DNA of 64,000 bases, taken from the NCBI GenBank assembly GCA_963811225.1, contig CAWEQO010000005.1, positions 124,001 to 188,000 on the forward strand, written 5' to 3'. Of this stretch, positions 52,388 through 61,410 are shown piece after piece (position 1 is the first letter of the stretch; each line of letters begins with the position of its first letter). This stretch comes from CAWEQO01 sp963811225. GTDB lineage: Bacteria > Chloroflexota > Anaerolineae > Anaerolineales > Anaerolineaceae. Position numbers and translations under genes: made by a program. The notes below the pieces were generated by a model, which was not told the DNA's origin, did not search any database, and saw only the letters and a list, made by a program, of their open reading frames with translations.

Positions 52388-53019
52388 TTGTCGAAAAATG
52401 CCTCCTCTAGAAGACCGCACAGGGCGTGATACAACGCCAGGTGGGCCTCTTGCACTTCGGCGGTGGCCTGATAGGGGGCGCAGATGGTCACGTCGCAGAC
52501 GCTCGCCATCTTGCCGCCGGTTTCACCGGTCAGGCCTACGGTCTTAAGGCCCAGCGCCTGGCCGACTTGCAGCGCCTGCAAGACGTTCCCGGAATTGCCA
52601 GACGTGCTGATGCCGAGCACCACATCGCCGGGCCGGCCGTAGCCGTAGACCTGCTGAGCGAAGATCATCTCCGGGTCGACGTCATTGGCGAAGGCGCTGA
52701 TCAGCGATGATTGGCTCACCAGCGAAATAGCCGGGAGTGCACCCTGCAGCCGGTCGGCCAGAATTTCTCCTCGTTCGGGGAATGCCTCGACCAGCTTTTG
52801 CCGGTCTGCGTCCGGGATCGGCCGCCGCAGCCAGAAGCCTTTCATCAGTTCACCGACAATGTGCTCGCTGTCGGCTGCGCTGCCGCCGTTGCCGCAGATG
52901 AGCAGCTTACCGCCGTTCTGATAACTGTCTCGAAGCAGGTGGAACGCAGCTTGCAGTTCCGGGACACATACTTCGAGCGCAGGATATTTTTTGGTCAAAT
53001 CGATCAAGATCGATTGCAT
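52384..53019 (-). CDS. SIS-domain sugar isomerase (GmhA-like)
   Basis: The 211-residue protein has the SIS fold with LLICGNGGSAADSEHIVGEL and VVLGISTSGNSGNVLQAL, which bind a sugar phosphate. DVDPEMIFAQQVYGYGRPGD matches phosphoheptose isomerase (GmhA). In LPS genomes GmhA makes sedoheptulose-7-phosphate into a heptose phosphate. Here it sits first in an operon with ROK and alpha-mannosidase genes, so it may isomerise another sugar phosphate. Its promoter overlaps the operator-like TACCAGATTGGTA. The gene ends in an ATGA overlap with the ROK gene. Confidence 0.85.
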   Translation of the reverse strand: MQSILIDLTKKYPALEVCVPELQAAFHLLRDSYQNGGKLLICGNGGSAADSEHIVGELMKGFWLRRPIPDADRQKLVEAFPERGEILADRLQGALPAISLVSQSSLISAFANDVDPEMIFAQQVYGYGRPGDVVLGISTSGNSGNVLQALQVGQALGLKTVGLTGETGGKMASVCDVTICAPYQATAEVQEAHLALYHALCGLLEEAFFDK

Positions 53020-53156
53020 TTCACGTTCCTCCGTAAGGACTGCGTGTTTTCCGTTTGGCAGTCCCTACCCATGCATCCTCCGTGTGATGGAAGGATGTCC
53101 GTTAAGCATAACAGGTATTTTTAATAATTATATGATAAATATGAGTGCCGGAATAA

Positions 53157-53185
53157 ATTATACCAGATTGGTAAACAATTGACAG
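53157..53185 (-). promoter_or_regulatory. Promoter of the SIS-ROK-GH38 operon with an overlapping palindrome
   Basis: On the minus strand a -35-like CTGTCA (53185-53180) and perfect TATAAT (53162-53157) are 17 bp apart. Between them lies TACCAATCTGGTA (53173-53161), an inverted TACCA/TGGTA with a 3-bp centre. A repressor bound there would block RNA polymerase. The leader to the SIS gene is about 130 nt. Confidence 0.6.
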
Positions 53186-53250
53186 TTCCTTCACCACAGG
53201 GCTCTACCCGCTAGATAGAAGCTTGGAGTGAGGGAGCTGCGCACGAAGAA

Positions 53251-54564
53251 TCAGCGTAAATGCTCGACCGCCTTCACCAAAAATTCCGGGCTGCCGAAGC
53301 TGCCGGATTTGAGCACGAGGGCCAGCGGCGGATGGGTAAGGGAGATGCAGGAGGGCAAGCCGGGCTCGATCTCCCGGTCGATTTGCAGGCCGTTAATGCC
53401 CAGCTCGGCGCAAACGGCGGCAGAGGTCTCGCCCCCGGCGACGATCAGGCGGGTCAGACCGGCAGCGCGCACGATTTCGGCGCCGATGCGGGCCAGGGCG
53501 CTGGAGACGCGGCGGGAGGTGTCGCTGCGGGACAGGCCCAGACGGTCGCCGGCGGCGTTGGCGGACTCGATCTGGACAGGCAGGCTGCCGGTATGGAGGA
53601 CAACGTCGCAGCCGGATTGGAGTTGGGCGAGGACGGTGGGGAGTAGACGCTCACGCTCGGCTTGCAGGCCGGCGGGTTCGATGGCGCAGGCGGCGTCGAG
53701 CACGAGCACGGTCGCGTCGTGCGCTTGCATCGACCGGATCTGGGCGGCGGTCTGGGGCATCAGACTGCCGGAGAGGCACAGCACGCCCTGACTGCCGGAG
53801 GAGGGCAACTGTATCGACTGACCTCGGGCGGGAGAAACGCCCCAGGCGGCGGGCAGCTCTTCGGCCAGGGCGGAGGAGCCACACAGCACCGGCTGATCCT
53901 TGACGGCCTGAGCGATCACCGCCAGATCGGCCTGGTGGCGCACGTCCAAGATCAGGTAATTGCACTCGGCTTTCATGCGCTCGATCTCAAGGCGAAGGGT
54001 TTCAGGGCCCAGATCGATCACTTGCCAGTTGAGCAGCCCTACTTTGCGTTCCGTTTGGGATTGGAGGATGCCGACCAGGTCGGAGCGGGTCATGGGGTGG
54101 ACCGGGTCGCTGCGGAACTCGGAGTCTTCCAGGCGCAGGCCATGAACGTAGTGGATGCCGTCGACGGTGGTGCGGCCGTTCTTAGGGAAGCCGAGCGCCA
54201 CCACGGCGAAGTCGAGCTCGAGGACATCCAGCATGGCGTCGAACTCTGCGCCGATATTACCCCGGAAGACCGAGCAGGTCTTGTTGAAGAAGCGGCGGCT
54301 GCCCGCAGCCCGGAGCTGGCGGGTGGCGGTGTAAACCTTGGCGTAGGCGGTCTCAGGGGGGTCGAGGCGGGAGGAGGTGTTGAGGATGCACACGTCCGGC
54401 CTGGACTGCCCGGACGAGAGGCAATCGCAGGCGCCAGACTCGCTGCAGGTGTAGACGTGGGTGAGCAAGCCGGCCTTGGCAAACATGATGCCGATGTCGT
54501 TGGAGCCGGTGACGTCGTCGGCGACGACGGCCATGATAGGAGCCGCCCCCGTGCGTATAGCCAA
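53251..54564 (-). CDS. DUF1537 four-carbon acid sugar kinase-like protein
   Basis: The 437-residue protein opens IMAVVADDVTGSNDIGIMFAKAGL, matching the N-terminal signature of the DUF1537 (OtnK/DtnK) kinases, which phosphorylate tetronate acids. It has GFPKNGRTTVDGIHYV in the middle and ends with IVAGGETSAAVCAELG, the C-terminal nucleotide-binding motif. Start is TTG 54564, directly after the GH2 stop, with GAGGA 7 bp upstream; ATG 54534 is the alternative. It is the third gene of the GH38-GH2-DUF1537 operon. A tetronate kinase in a mannosidase operon is unexpected. Confidence 0.85.
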   Translation of the reverse strand: MAIRTGAAPIMAVVADDVTGSNDIGIMFAKAGLLTHVYTCSESGACDCLSSGQSRPDVCILNTSSRLDPPETAYAKVYTATRQLRAAGSRRFFNKTCSVFRGNIGAEFDAMLDVLELDFAVVALGFPKNGRTTVDGIHYVHGLRLEDSEFRSDPVHPMTRSDLVGILQSQTERKVGLLNWQVIDLGPETLRLEIERMKAECNYLILDVRHQADLAVIAQAVKDQPVLCGSSALAEELPAAWGVSPARGQSIQLPSSGSQGVLCLSGSLMPQTAAQIRSMQAHDATVLVLDAACAIEPAGLQAERERLLPTVLAQLQSGCDVVLHTGSLPVQIESANAAGDRLGLSRSDTSRRVSSALARIGAEIVRAAGLTRLIVAGGETSAAVCAELGINGLQIDREIEPGLPSCISLTHPPLALVLKSGSFGSPEFLVKAVEHLR

Positions 54565-57201
54565 TTAATAATCCTCGGAGACGCCGGACTCGGGGAGAGA
54601 CTCGAAGGATTTTTCAAAATCCTCAAGATCGATTTGGATGGGTGGGAAGTTCCAGCCGGTGATTTGCAGGGATTGCTCCTCGGGCATTGGATGCTGCCAT
54701 TCGACGCTGACGGTGCGGGATTCGCCGGGGAGGAGGGTCAGGTAGTTGTCGCTGAAGAGCGGGTGATGCGGGCTGCCGACGGGGTTGGTGTCTTCGATCC
54801 AGGCGTTGAAGGCGACGGTACTGCCGGTGTTCGAGAGCGTGAGGCGCAGCGAGCCATCCTCGACAGGCGCCAGGGAGGCTGTGACCTTGGTTTGCGGCAG
54901 GCGCAAGAAGGGCTTGAAGTCGGCGGTGCGGGAGAAGGCGTAGCGGTTTTCAGAGATCAACTCGCCGTCCGAATTGCGCATAGCCAGGTCCAGGAAGAAG
55001 ACCGGCTCCACGACCGTATCCAACGACCAGCGCAAGCCGATCAGATGGGCGGCGCTGTTGGCGGGGATGCAGGCGGGGAGAGTGTCCGCGTGGTAGCAGT
55101 CGCCATTGGAACCGATCAGGCGCGCTTCTAGCACGGCCTCGTCGATCTCGTCCAGCGTGGAGTTGGCGACCCACACCTGGGCCTCGAACTTCTCGTGACC
55201 GGCCCAGGCCTGAGTGGGGAAGAGCGCGGTCACCCGCAGGGGATCATAGGCGCGCGCGACCGTGTAGTAGGCGGGCTTGGGTTGGGCGTAGTAATCGACG
55301 GCGGAGGTGCTGGCGGCCATGGGATAGGGCTCGTTGAACTGCCAGGGGATGACGCCGGAGCAGCGGTACTTGCGACGGCGGTTGGCCTCGATGGCGTAGC
55401 GCAGACCGTCGGCTTGCAGGAACTGCACGGCCCGCACACTGGTCTGCACGTCGGGCAAGTCTCCGTAGACAGGCTTCCAATTGTGCTGCTTGACCCACCA
55501 GGCGCCCAGATGGTCCCAAACCGGGTTGTCCAGGTCGATGGGTAGCCGGTGCTCCTCGGACACGGTCGCCTGCAGCGTCTTCCAGTTGGTGATACCCTCG
55601 ACGCCGAACTCGGAGTGCAGCAGGCAGGCGCCCTGGTTGTACAGCGCTTGATGATTGGCCACGCCTTGATACTCCCAAGGGCCATGCACGTCATGCACAT
55701 CAAAGGGTTTATCGAGGTTACTCTCTTTGCTGTTGCTGAAAGTGGGGCCGGTGGGTGAGGTAGGCAGCCACAGGCGGCCGGGGTCGAGTGATTCAACGGC
55801 GGCTTTGAGAGCAGCCAGCATGGGGTGATTGTCGTTGAGCGGTTTGTGATTGGCGTCGGTCAGCTCGTTGCCGCCGCACCAGATGGCCAGGGAGGGATGG
55901 TTGCGCTTGCGGGGGATGATCTGGCGAGCCTCGGCGGCGATGCGGGCCACAGTGATGGGCTCGGAGGGTGGGGTGTTGTCGATGCCGGAGCTGGACTGGA
56001 TGAACTCCTGCCAGACCAGGATTCCCAGGCGGTCACACAGGTTGTAGAAGGCTTCTTTCTCGATCAGGCCGCCGCCCCAGACACGCAGCAGGTTGACTTG
56101 GGCGCGCTCGGCCAGCGCCAGCAAGCGCTGGAGCTTGTGCGGGCGCTCGACGCCGTAAAGCACGTCCATCGGCACCCAGTTCCAGCCTTTGAGGAAGATG
56201 CGGCGGTTGTTGACGATCAGGGTGTAGGGCAATGCGGATTCGCTGGAAGCGTCGTTGCGGTCCAGCTCGATGCGACGGACGCCGAAGGTGACCTCGTGAC
56301 GGTCGGAGGGGGTTTCCTGTTCGCCGTCGAGGATGGAAACGGACACCTCGGCCTGATAGAGCGGCTGCTCGCCGTAACCATTGGGCCACCACAAGTTAGG
56401 GGTGTCGAGCTCGAAGGTAAACGCCAGATCGGTTTTGCCTTCAGGCAGATCGTGGATGCTGTGTTCTTCGACGATGGTGTCGTCTTGGAAGCGCAGGCGG
56501 GTGTGGACGAGGGCCTTGACCGCCCGGTCGGAATGCAGTTGGGCGGACACATCGACCAGGGCTCGGTCGAGGGATTCATTCAGCTGCGAGCGGGCGAAAA
56601 CGTCCTCGATGCGCACCGGGCCGGTCACGTCGATATGGACAGAATCCCAAATGCCCAGGTGGATCATACGCGGCGAGAAGTCCCACCAGTAGTTCATGCG
56701 AGCCTTGTGGGTCAAGACCTGGCTGGTGCGGCCGACCTGGGGCTGCTCTTGCGGGGCAGGCTCGATCACCACAGCAATCAGGTTGTCTTGACCGCAGCGC
56801 AGCAGCTCGCCGATCTCAAATACGGCGGGAGTGTACATGCCGATATGGCTGCCGATCTGCTCGCCGTTGAGGAAGAATTGAGCCTCGTAATCCACGCCTT
56901 CGAAACGCAGCTGCACGCGCTGCCCCTGCCAGTCGGCGGGGGCATAGAAGCTCTTCTTATAGAGCCAGGTGCGCTGCGGAACCCACTCGATCAGGAGGCT
57001 GTTGCGCTCGAAGTAGGGATCGGGGATCTCCCCGGCCTGCCACAGATCGTTCTGCACACTGCCGGGGACGGTCCCCATCTTCCAGTGGCGCTTGTCCATC
57101 GTATCGGGCTGATGCGACTTGCGCCAGTTCCAATCTTCTCCGTAAAACCCTTTGAAAGTCCAATCGCTGCCGTTCAGCGACAGGCGCAGGGGTAAAATCA
57201 T
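54565..57201 (-). CDS. GH2 beta-mannosidase-like glycosidase
   Basis: The 878-residue protein has the GH2 layout: N-terminal jelly-roll (SLNGSDWTFKGF; PGSVQNDLWQAG), Ig-like domain, TIM barrel and C-terminal beta domains. In the barrel, LKGWNWVPMDVLYG and VWGGGLIEKEAFY match beta-mannosidases. The acid/base Glu is in IWCGGNEL, and the nucleophile Glu is in LLHSEFGVEG. The enzyme removes terminal beta-linked mannose (as in the N-glycan core Man-beta-1,4-GlcNAc). No signal peptide is seen, so it acts in the cytoplasm on imported oligosaccharides. It lies 11 bp after the second GH38 gene. Confidence 0.9.
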   Translation of the reverse strand: MILPLRLSLNGSDWTFKGFYGEDWNWRKSHQPDTMDKRHWKMGTVPGSVQNDLWQAGEIPDPYFERNSLLIEWVPQRTWLYKKSFYAPADWQGQRVQLRFEGVDYEAQFFLNGEQIGSHIGMYTPAVFEIGELLRCGQDNLIAVVIEPAPQEQPQVGRTSQVLTHKARMNYWWDFSPRMIHLGIWDSVHIDVTGPVRIEDVFARSQLNESLDRALVDVSAQLHSDRAVKALVHTRLRFQDDTIVEEHSIHDLPEGKTDLAFTFELDTPNLWWPNGYGEQPLYQAEVSVSILDGEQETPSDRHEVTFGVRRIELDRNDASSESALPYTLIVNNRRIFLKGWNWVPMDVLYGVERPHKLQRLLALAERAQVNLLRVWGGGLIEKEAFYNLCDRLGILVWQEFIQSSSGIDNTPPSEPITVARIAAEARQIIPRKRNHPSLAIWCGGNELTDANHKPLNDNHPMLAALKAAVESLDPGRLWLPTSPTGPTFSNSKESNLDKPFDVHDVHGPWEYQGVANHQALYNQGACLLHSEFGVEGITNWKTLQATVSEEHRLPIDLDNPVWDHLGAWWVKQHNWKPVYGDLPDVQTSVRAVQFLQADGLRYAIEANRRRKYRCSGVIPWQFNEPYPMAASTSAVDYYAQPKPAYYTVARAYDPLRVTALFPTQAWAGHEKFEAQVWVANSTLDEIDEAVLEARLIGSNGDCYHADTLPACIPANSAAHLIGLRWSLDTVVEPVFFLDLAMRNSDGELISENRYAFSRTADFKPFLRLPQTKVTASLAPVEDGSLRLTLSNTGSTVAFNAWIEDTNPVGSPHHPLFSDNYLTLLPGESRTVSVEWQHPMPEEQSLQITGWNFPPIQIDLEDFEKSFESLPESGVSEDY

Positions 57202-57212
57202 TCCTTACTCTC

Positions 57213-59645
57213 TTACTCTTTCCACTCCAATAAATTCGTTTCGTACACGGATAAACTCTCATCTTTCGGAACACAGAAGGTTTTGATCTCGCTGGGGTTA
57301 AACTCGGCTTCGATGGTGCGGTTCCAATGGGGCAAGCGGATGACACCTTTCGTGCTGGTCCCGGCGGTCTCGATCACCCGCAGCACCAGATCGTCATTGT
57401 CTTCGGCCTGTTTGACCACGGCGACCACCAGGTTCTCCGGCTCGACCGACAGGTAGGAGTCAACCTGAGGTAGCTCGCCGGGGTGGGTGGTGGCGACCAG
57501 CACGACCGGTCGCTGGTTGAGCTCGGCCGCGCGTTGGACGGCGCCCGCCTCTTCCCAGCCGGCGTCGTGGGGGAGCATGGTGTAGTGGAAGCGCTGGACG
57601 CCCTGGTCGATGAAGGTGTATTCAGCGGCGGCGTCAGGCTCGAAGGGCATGTGATGGGCATAGATCGGGCTGCGCAGCACGGTCAGGCCGATGTCGCGGA
57701 TGTTGACGTCGTAGCTGTACTTGGCGTCGTTGGCGATGCTGAAGCCGTACAATTTGTGGGATGCGCCGCGGGAAATGCCCGAGAGGTCGACCCAACTCTG
57801 GCCGGGCTCCTCTTCGCCGTTGGATTCGCGCGCGATGTGGCCGTAAGGGATCTCGTAGGTGGCGGTCATCTGCATCAGGTTGAGCGGGAAGCGCAGCTTG
57901 AGCATCTTGAAGCGATCGCGCCAGTCGACCGTGACCGAGACGTCGATGGTGTCGAGGTCTTTGTACATGGCAAAGTCCTGGATCAGCCGGGAGGGGCCAT
58001 ATTCACTGACCACGCGAATGACCGATTTGACCGGGCCATGCTCGATCAGGCGCACGCTGACGGCCTTGAACTGGCCGATGCCCTGGTTGAAGGTGAAGAC
58101 ATTATGGCTCCAGGTGTCGCTGTCATCGGTCAGGACGACCGGTACGGCGGCATCGGCGGTAAAGACCTCGAAGCTGATGGCTTTGTCGAACAGGCTCTTG
58201 ATATAACCGGTCTCGGGATCGAATTCCAGGCGGAAGCGGCCGTTCTCGAGGACGGTGTCGCTGGCCGGGAGGGGCTCGAACTTATCGATCTCAGGACGGT
58301 TGACCATGCGGTAGACCCGCCAGCCGAGGGCCGGGAGATCGGCCACAAAGCTGAGCCGGTTGCGGCCATGAGCGGTGGCGGCGGATTGGACGGTCTGGTA
58401 GGGGATCTGGCGATCTTCGTTGTCCAGCAGGATGGCGCTGCTGCGCAGGCCGCCAACCTCAACCTCCACGTTGACGCGGCTGCGCCAGCTGTGCGGATTG
58501 AAGACCACGATCGGGATCTGGCCTTCTTCCGCTGGAATGTCGATGTTCCAGGCCAGGGATTGGACGGCGTTGTTCTGGCCGCGGTCGGCGATCGTGAAGG
58601 CCTCGCCATACAGGTCGCGGGCGTCTTCATAGGCGGGCTCGATGCTGGTGCCGGCCAGGATGTCATGGAACTGGTTGAAGAGAACGTCTTTCCAGGCGCG
58701 TTCATAATCGCGCGGGTAAGGCTGCCCGGTGACACGCTCGGCCAGGGACGAGAATTTCTCGGCGGCCATGAGCTTATTTTCCGCCAGGCGGTTCAAGCGC
58801 TTGACGCCGGAATGGGCGGCATAGCAGCCGCTGGCATGGTGCTGGAGCTCGTCATGAACGACCGGGTAGGTCTTCTTCTTTCCGTTGAGGGTCTCGAAGA
58901 AAATATCGGGCGAGCTGATGACCAACTCAGGCAGGGAGGGGTCTTGATTCAGGCGCTGGATGCTTTCCAGGTTCTCGCGGGTAGGTCCGCCGCCGTGGTT
59001 CCCGACGCCGTAGAAGCACATCATCTCGGTGTTGGGCTCTTTGAGCTGAGCCGAGACATGGGCGACTTGATCGTCGAGCCCTTTACCCCAGGAGGCGTAC
59101 TCGTAGGCGATGCGGAATGCCAACACGCGCGAGCCATCGTCCGATTCCCACCAGAAAAGGCGGCCGGGCAGGCGCTTCTCGTGCGGTGAGGGGCGCATAA
59201 AGATGTAATAGGGCAGCCCGCTCTTGCTCAGGATCTGCGGCAGCATGGCGTTATGGCCGAAGCTGTCGACATTGTAACCGACGGTGGCGGTGACGCCAAA
59301 TTTTTCCTTAAAATAGCGCTGACCGTACAGTCCCTGGCGTACGAACAACTCGCCGCCGGGGATGTTACAGTCGGGCTCGATCCACCAGCCGCCGACGATC
59401 TTCCAACGACCTTCAGCGACGCGCTGCTGGATTTCGGCGAACATCTTGGGATCACTTTGTTCGATCCATTCATAGAAGGCCGCTGAGCTGGACACGAAAA
59501 TGAAGTCCGGGTACTCGTTCATGCGGTCGAGTGCAGACCGGAAGGTGGCCTTGGCTTCATGGAAGCCGTCTTGCCACTGCCACAACCAGACGGGATCGAG
59601 GTGGGCGTTTCCGATCATGAATAACTTCTTAGTCTTGTTCTCCAT
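57213..59645 (-). CDS. GH38 alpha-mannosidase
   Basis: The 810-residue protein starts at ATG 59645 with TGGAGGT upstream. It shows FMIGNAHLDPVWLWQW (metal His and Asp), GGWWIEPDCNIPGGELFVRQ (nucleophile Asp), YGVGNHGGGPTRENL and KDVLFNQFHDILAGTSI, then the beta-sandwich domains. The absence of the extended N-terminal domain distinguishes it from the other GH38 protein of the locus. Both lack signal peptides. It is the first gene of the operon with GH2 and DUF1537. Specificity (alpha-1,2, -1,3 or -1,6) cannot be read from sequence. Confidence 0.93.
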   Translation of the reverse strand: MENKTKKLFMIGNAHLDPVWLWQWQDGFHEAKATFRSALDRMNEYPDFIFVSSSAAFYEWIEQSDPKMFAEIQQRVAEGRWKIVGGWWIEPDCNIPGGELFVRQGLYGQRYFKEKFGVTATVGYNVDSFGHNAMLPQILSKSGLPYYIFMRPSPHEKRLPGRLFWWESDDGSRVLAFRIAYEYASWGKGLDDQVAHVSAQLKEPNTEMMCFYGVGNHGGGPTRENLESIQRLNQDPSLPELVISSPDIFFETLNGKKKTYPVVHDELQHHASGCYAAHSGVKRLNRLAENKLMAAEKFSSLAERVTGQPYPRDYERAWKDVLFNQFHDILAGTSIEPAYEDARDLYGEAFTIADRGQNNAVQSLAWNIDIPAEEGQIPIVVFNPHSWRSRVNVEVEVGGLRSSAILLDNEDRQIPYQTVQSAATAHGRNRLSFVADLPALGWRVYRMVNRPEIDKFEPLPASDTVLENGRFRLEFDPETGYIKSLFDKAISFEVFTADAAVPVVLTDDSDTWSHNVFTFNQGIGQFKAVSVRLIEHGPVKSVIRVVSEYGPSRLIQDFAMYKDLDTIDVSVTVDWRDRFKMLKLRFPLNLMQMTATYEIPYGHIARESNGEEEPGQSWVDLSGISRGASHKLYGFSIANDAKYSYDVNIRDIGLTVLRSPIYAHHMPFEPDAAAEYTFIDQGVQRFHYTMLPHDAGWEEAGAVQRAAELNQRPVVLVATTHPGELPQVDSYLSVEPENLVVAVVKQAEDNDDLVLRVIETAGTSTKGVIRLPHWNRTIEAEFNPSEIKTFCVPKDESLSVYETNLLEWKE

Positions 59646-59747
59646 GGTAACCTCCAGGCGCAATTCCCGAACAAGGTTCGTAAACACACCAAACGCGGCA
59701 ACGCTGCCGCTGGGGCGATTATTTTGAGATATTCAACTACGATAAAA

Positions 59748-59806
59748 AGTCAGACAAATCTGACTGCCATTATGATAATTATTATCCAAAAATTACCAAA
59801 TTTCAA
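59748..59806 (-). promoter_or_regulatory. Promoter of the GH38-GH2-DUF1537 operon with an 18-bp palindrome
   Basis: On the minus strand TTGAAA (59806-59801) and AATAAT (59783-59778) are 17 bp apart. Just downstream of the expected transcription start is AGTCAGATTTGTCTGACT (59765-59748), perfect 7-bp arms around 4 bp, a typical repressor site. It differs from the palindrome at 53161, so the two operons probably have different regulators. Confidence 0.6.
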
Positions 59807-59838
59807 CCATACTTAATGAACTCTTAACTTGCTTCTGG

Positions 59839-59892
59839 GGTCATTTTTTGAATGAGGAGATGGCTTGGGGCCTCCTCATTCAAAAAATGACC
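59839..59892. terminator. Perfect 20-bp-arm hairpin after the GH84 gene
   Basis: GGTCATTTTTTGAATGAGGA (59839-59858) is exactly complementary to 59873-59892, around a 14-base loop. It lies 46 bp after the minus-strand stop at 59938 and separates the aldolase/GH84 operon from the GH38 operon. Confidence 0.75.
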
Positions 59893-59937
59893 GGTGGCCT
59901 TTGTCGCTGCTCCTGGGCAGCAAGTCTTTGGACGAAG

Positions 59938-61410
59938 TCAAACCTGCCCCTGCCCCCTTTTGAAGGAAGGCGTGAAGCGTTTAAAATGCGGCGACCAGAG
60001 CTGAGGCAGGCGGAAGAGAGGCTTGCGGGTAGGTTCGTCGAAGCCGGTGGGGGCGACGGAGCCCTGTTCGACCTGGGCGATGACGTAGTCGGCCAGCTGC
60101 ATGAGCGACTGATTGGCGATGCGTTTGGGATGCCGCTGAATGAGGTCTTTGTACTCTTTGAGACTGACGAGGGCGTCTGTGAAGGGCATGCCTTCACGGC
60201 GGCTGCGCAGGACGGTCAGTCCGCGGCGGGCCATCCACAGCCAGTGTTCGAGCAGCTCGATCCAGGGCAGCAGGTTGTTGCGCAGCGCCAGGTTGTCGAG
60301 GCGGAACTTGAGCGCATAGGTGGCTTCATCGATCTGGGTGAGGTAATCCTCCAGGCGGCGGACGGCGGGGGAGGTGTCCAAATCCTCGCCGCTGCGCAGC
60401 GCTGTGGTGGCTGCCCGGGAAATTTCGGAGAGCGCCGAGCGGCGATTGGCGTGCAGGTCGGAGACGTGAGCGCAGTCGTTCAGGATGCTCAACGCCTCCG
60501 CGTTTTCCTCCCCGGCCACCCGCACGGCCGCGCGGATCCATGCCTGGGCAGGATTGTAGCGCTGCGGATCGTTGAGGAAGGCTGCGTAAGTGAGCAGGGG
60601 AATCTTCGACGCCTCAGCCTGGACCATCGGGTTGATCAGGATGCCGTCGATTTGCTCCAGTAAGCCCGGTTCGCGGCCGGTGATGGACTGCAAATGCAGC
60701 TCGGGCTGCATGGAGAGGTCGTTGACCGGATAGTTATCCCACAGGATGGGGTTGCGGTCGGTGGCCTGGGTGAATGCGGTCGCGTCAGCGGCAGTAATGC
60801 TGGGCGAGCACACCTCCGGACCGGTGTAGAATATCCCGATCTCGGGATCGAGACGCTGGGCCAACTCGATCAGGCCGGGGTCGAAGGGCGCCGGGCCGAA
60901 ATATTTCCCAGGGCAGACCAGCAGGCGCGACTGTGGGTCGAGAGACTTCAAGCGCTGGAGAAGGCGGTTGGCCAGTTCGGCCTGGGCCTGGGACGGGGAG
61001 TCGAATGCCCGATTATCTTCCAGATGGATAAAACCGGCCTCCAGGTCATCCAGAAGCAGCGCGAACGAGCGCACACCCATTTGATGGAAAGCCGCCAGCT
61101 TGGACGCCAGAGCTTCGAAATCCTGGTCCAGGCTGTAGTGAATGTCGACACCCGGGCTAATGCCGTAGCAGAAATCGATGCCGAACGTTCCGGCGAGGGC
61201 AACCGTGGCGGCGAACTGTGACATGATCCTGGCCGGGTAGGGCTCGCGCCAGCGGGAGCGGTGCTGGCGGTCGTTCTTCGGGGCGTAAAGATAAAAGTTA
61301 AAGCCGTGCTCACCCAGGAAGCGGATCAGGTCGCTGCGCTCGGGAAAGGTGTAGAAGACTCCATAAAAGCCTTCGACCACGCCGAAGATGGGCAAGCGAA
61401 CAGCACTCAC
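59938..61410 (-). CDS. GH84-like beta-N-acetylglucosaminidase
   Basis: The 490-residue protein begins with the GH84 signature GVVEGFYGVFYTFPERSDLIRFL and has YLYAPKNDRQHRSRW. The paired catalytic aspartates are in LLLDDLEAGF, about residue 118. The barrel continues with LLVCPGKYFG and WDNYPVNDLS, the asparagine-containing substrate pocket. GH84 enzymes (O-GlcNAcase/NagJ type) remove beta-linked GlcNAc by substrate-assisted catalysis. The C-terminal half is helical. GTG start overlaps the aldolase stop (GTGA). No signal peptide is seen, so a cytoplasmic role is likely. Confidence 0.87.
   Translation of the reverse strand: MSAVRLPIFGVVEGFYGVFYTFPERSDLIRFLGEHGFNFYLYAPKNDRQHRSRWREPYPARIMSQFAATVALAGTFGIDFCYGISPGVDIHYSLDQDFEALASKLAAFHQMGVRSFALLLDDLEAGFIHLEDNRAFDSPSQAQAELANRLLQRLKSLDPQSRLLVCPGKYFGPAPFDPGLIELAQRLDPEIGIFYTGPEVCSPSITAADATAFTQATDRNPILWDNYPVNDLSMQPELHLQSITGREPGLLEQIDGILINPMVQAEASKIPLLTYAAFLNDPQRYNPAQAWIRAAVRVAGEENAEALSILNDCAHVSDLHANRRSALSEISRAATTALRSGEDLDTSPAVRRLEDYLTQIDEATYALKFRLDNLALRNNLLPWIELLEHWLWMARRGLTVLRSRREGMPFTDALVSLKEYKDLIQRHPKRIANQSLMQLADYVIAQVEQGSVAPTGFDEPTRKPLFRLPQLWSPHFKRFTPSFKRGQGQV

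Noticed and set aside
57483..59189. 568-codon open frame on the plus strand opposite the second GH38 gene
   Set aside because: It is an antisense shadow of a clear GH38 coding sequence; its composition (many V, G, D, H) is typical of the reverse of GC-biased codons. The same applies to 48577-49788, 53662-55131 and 55825-57195.
59748..59765. Terminator for the plus strand
   Set aside because: No plus-strand gene ends nearby and the 7-bp palindrome sits just after a minus-strand promoter, which fits an operator better.
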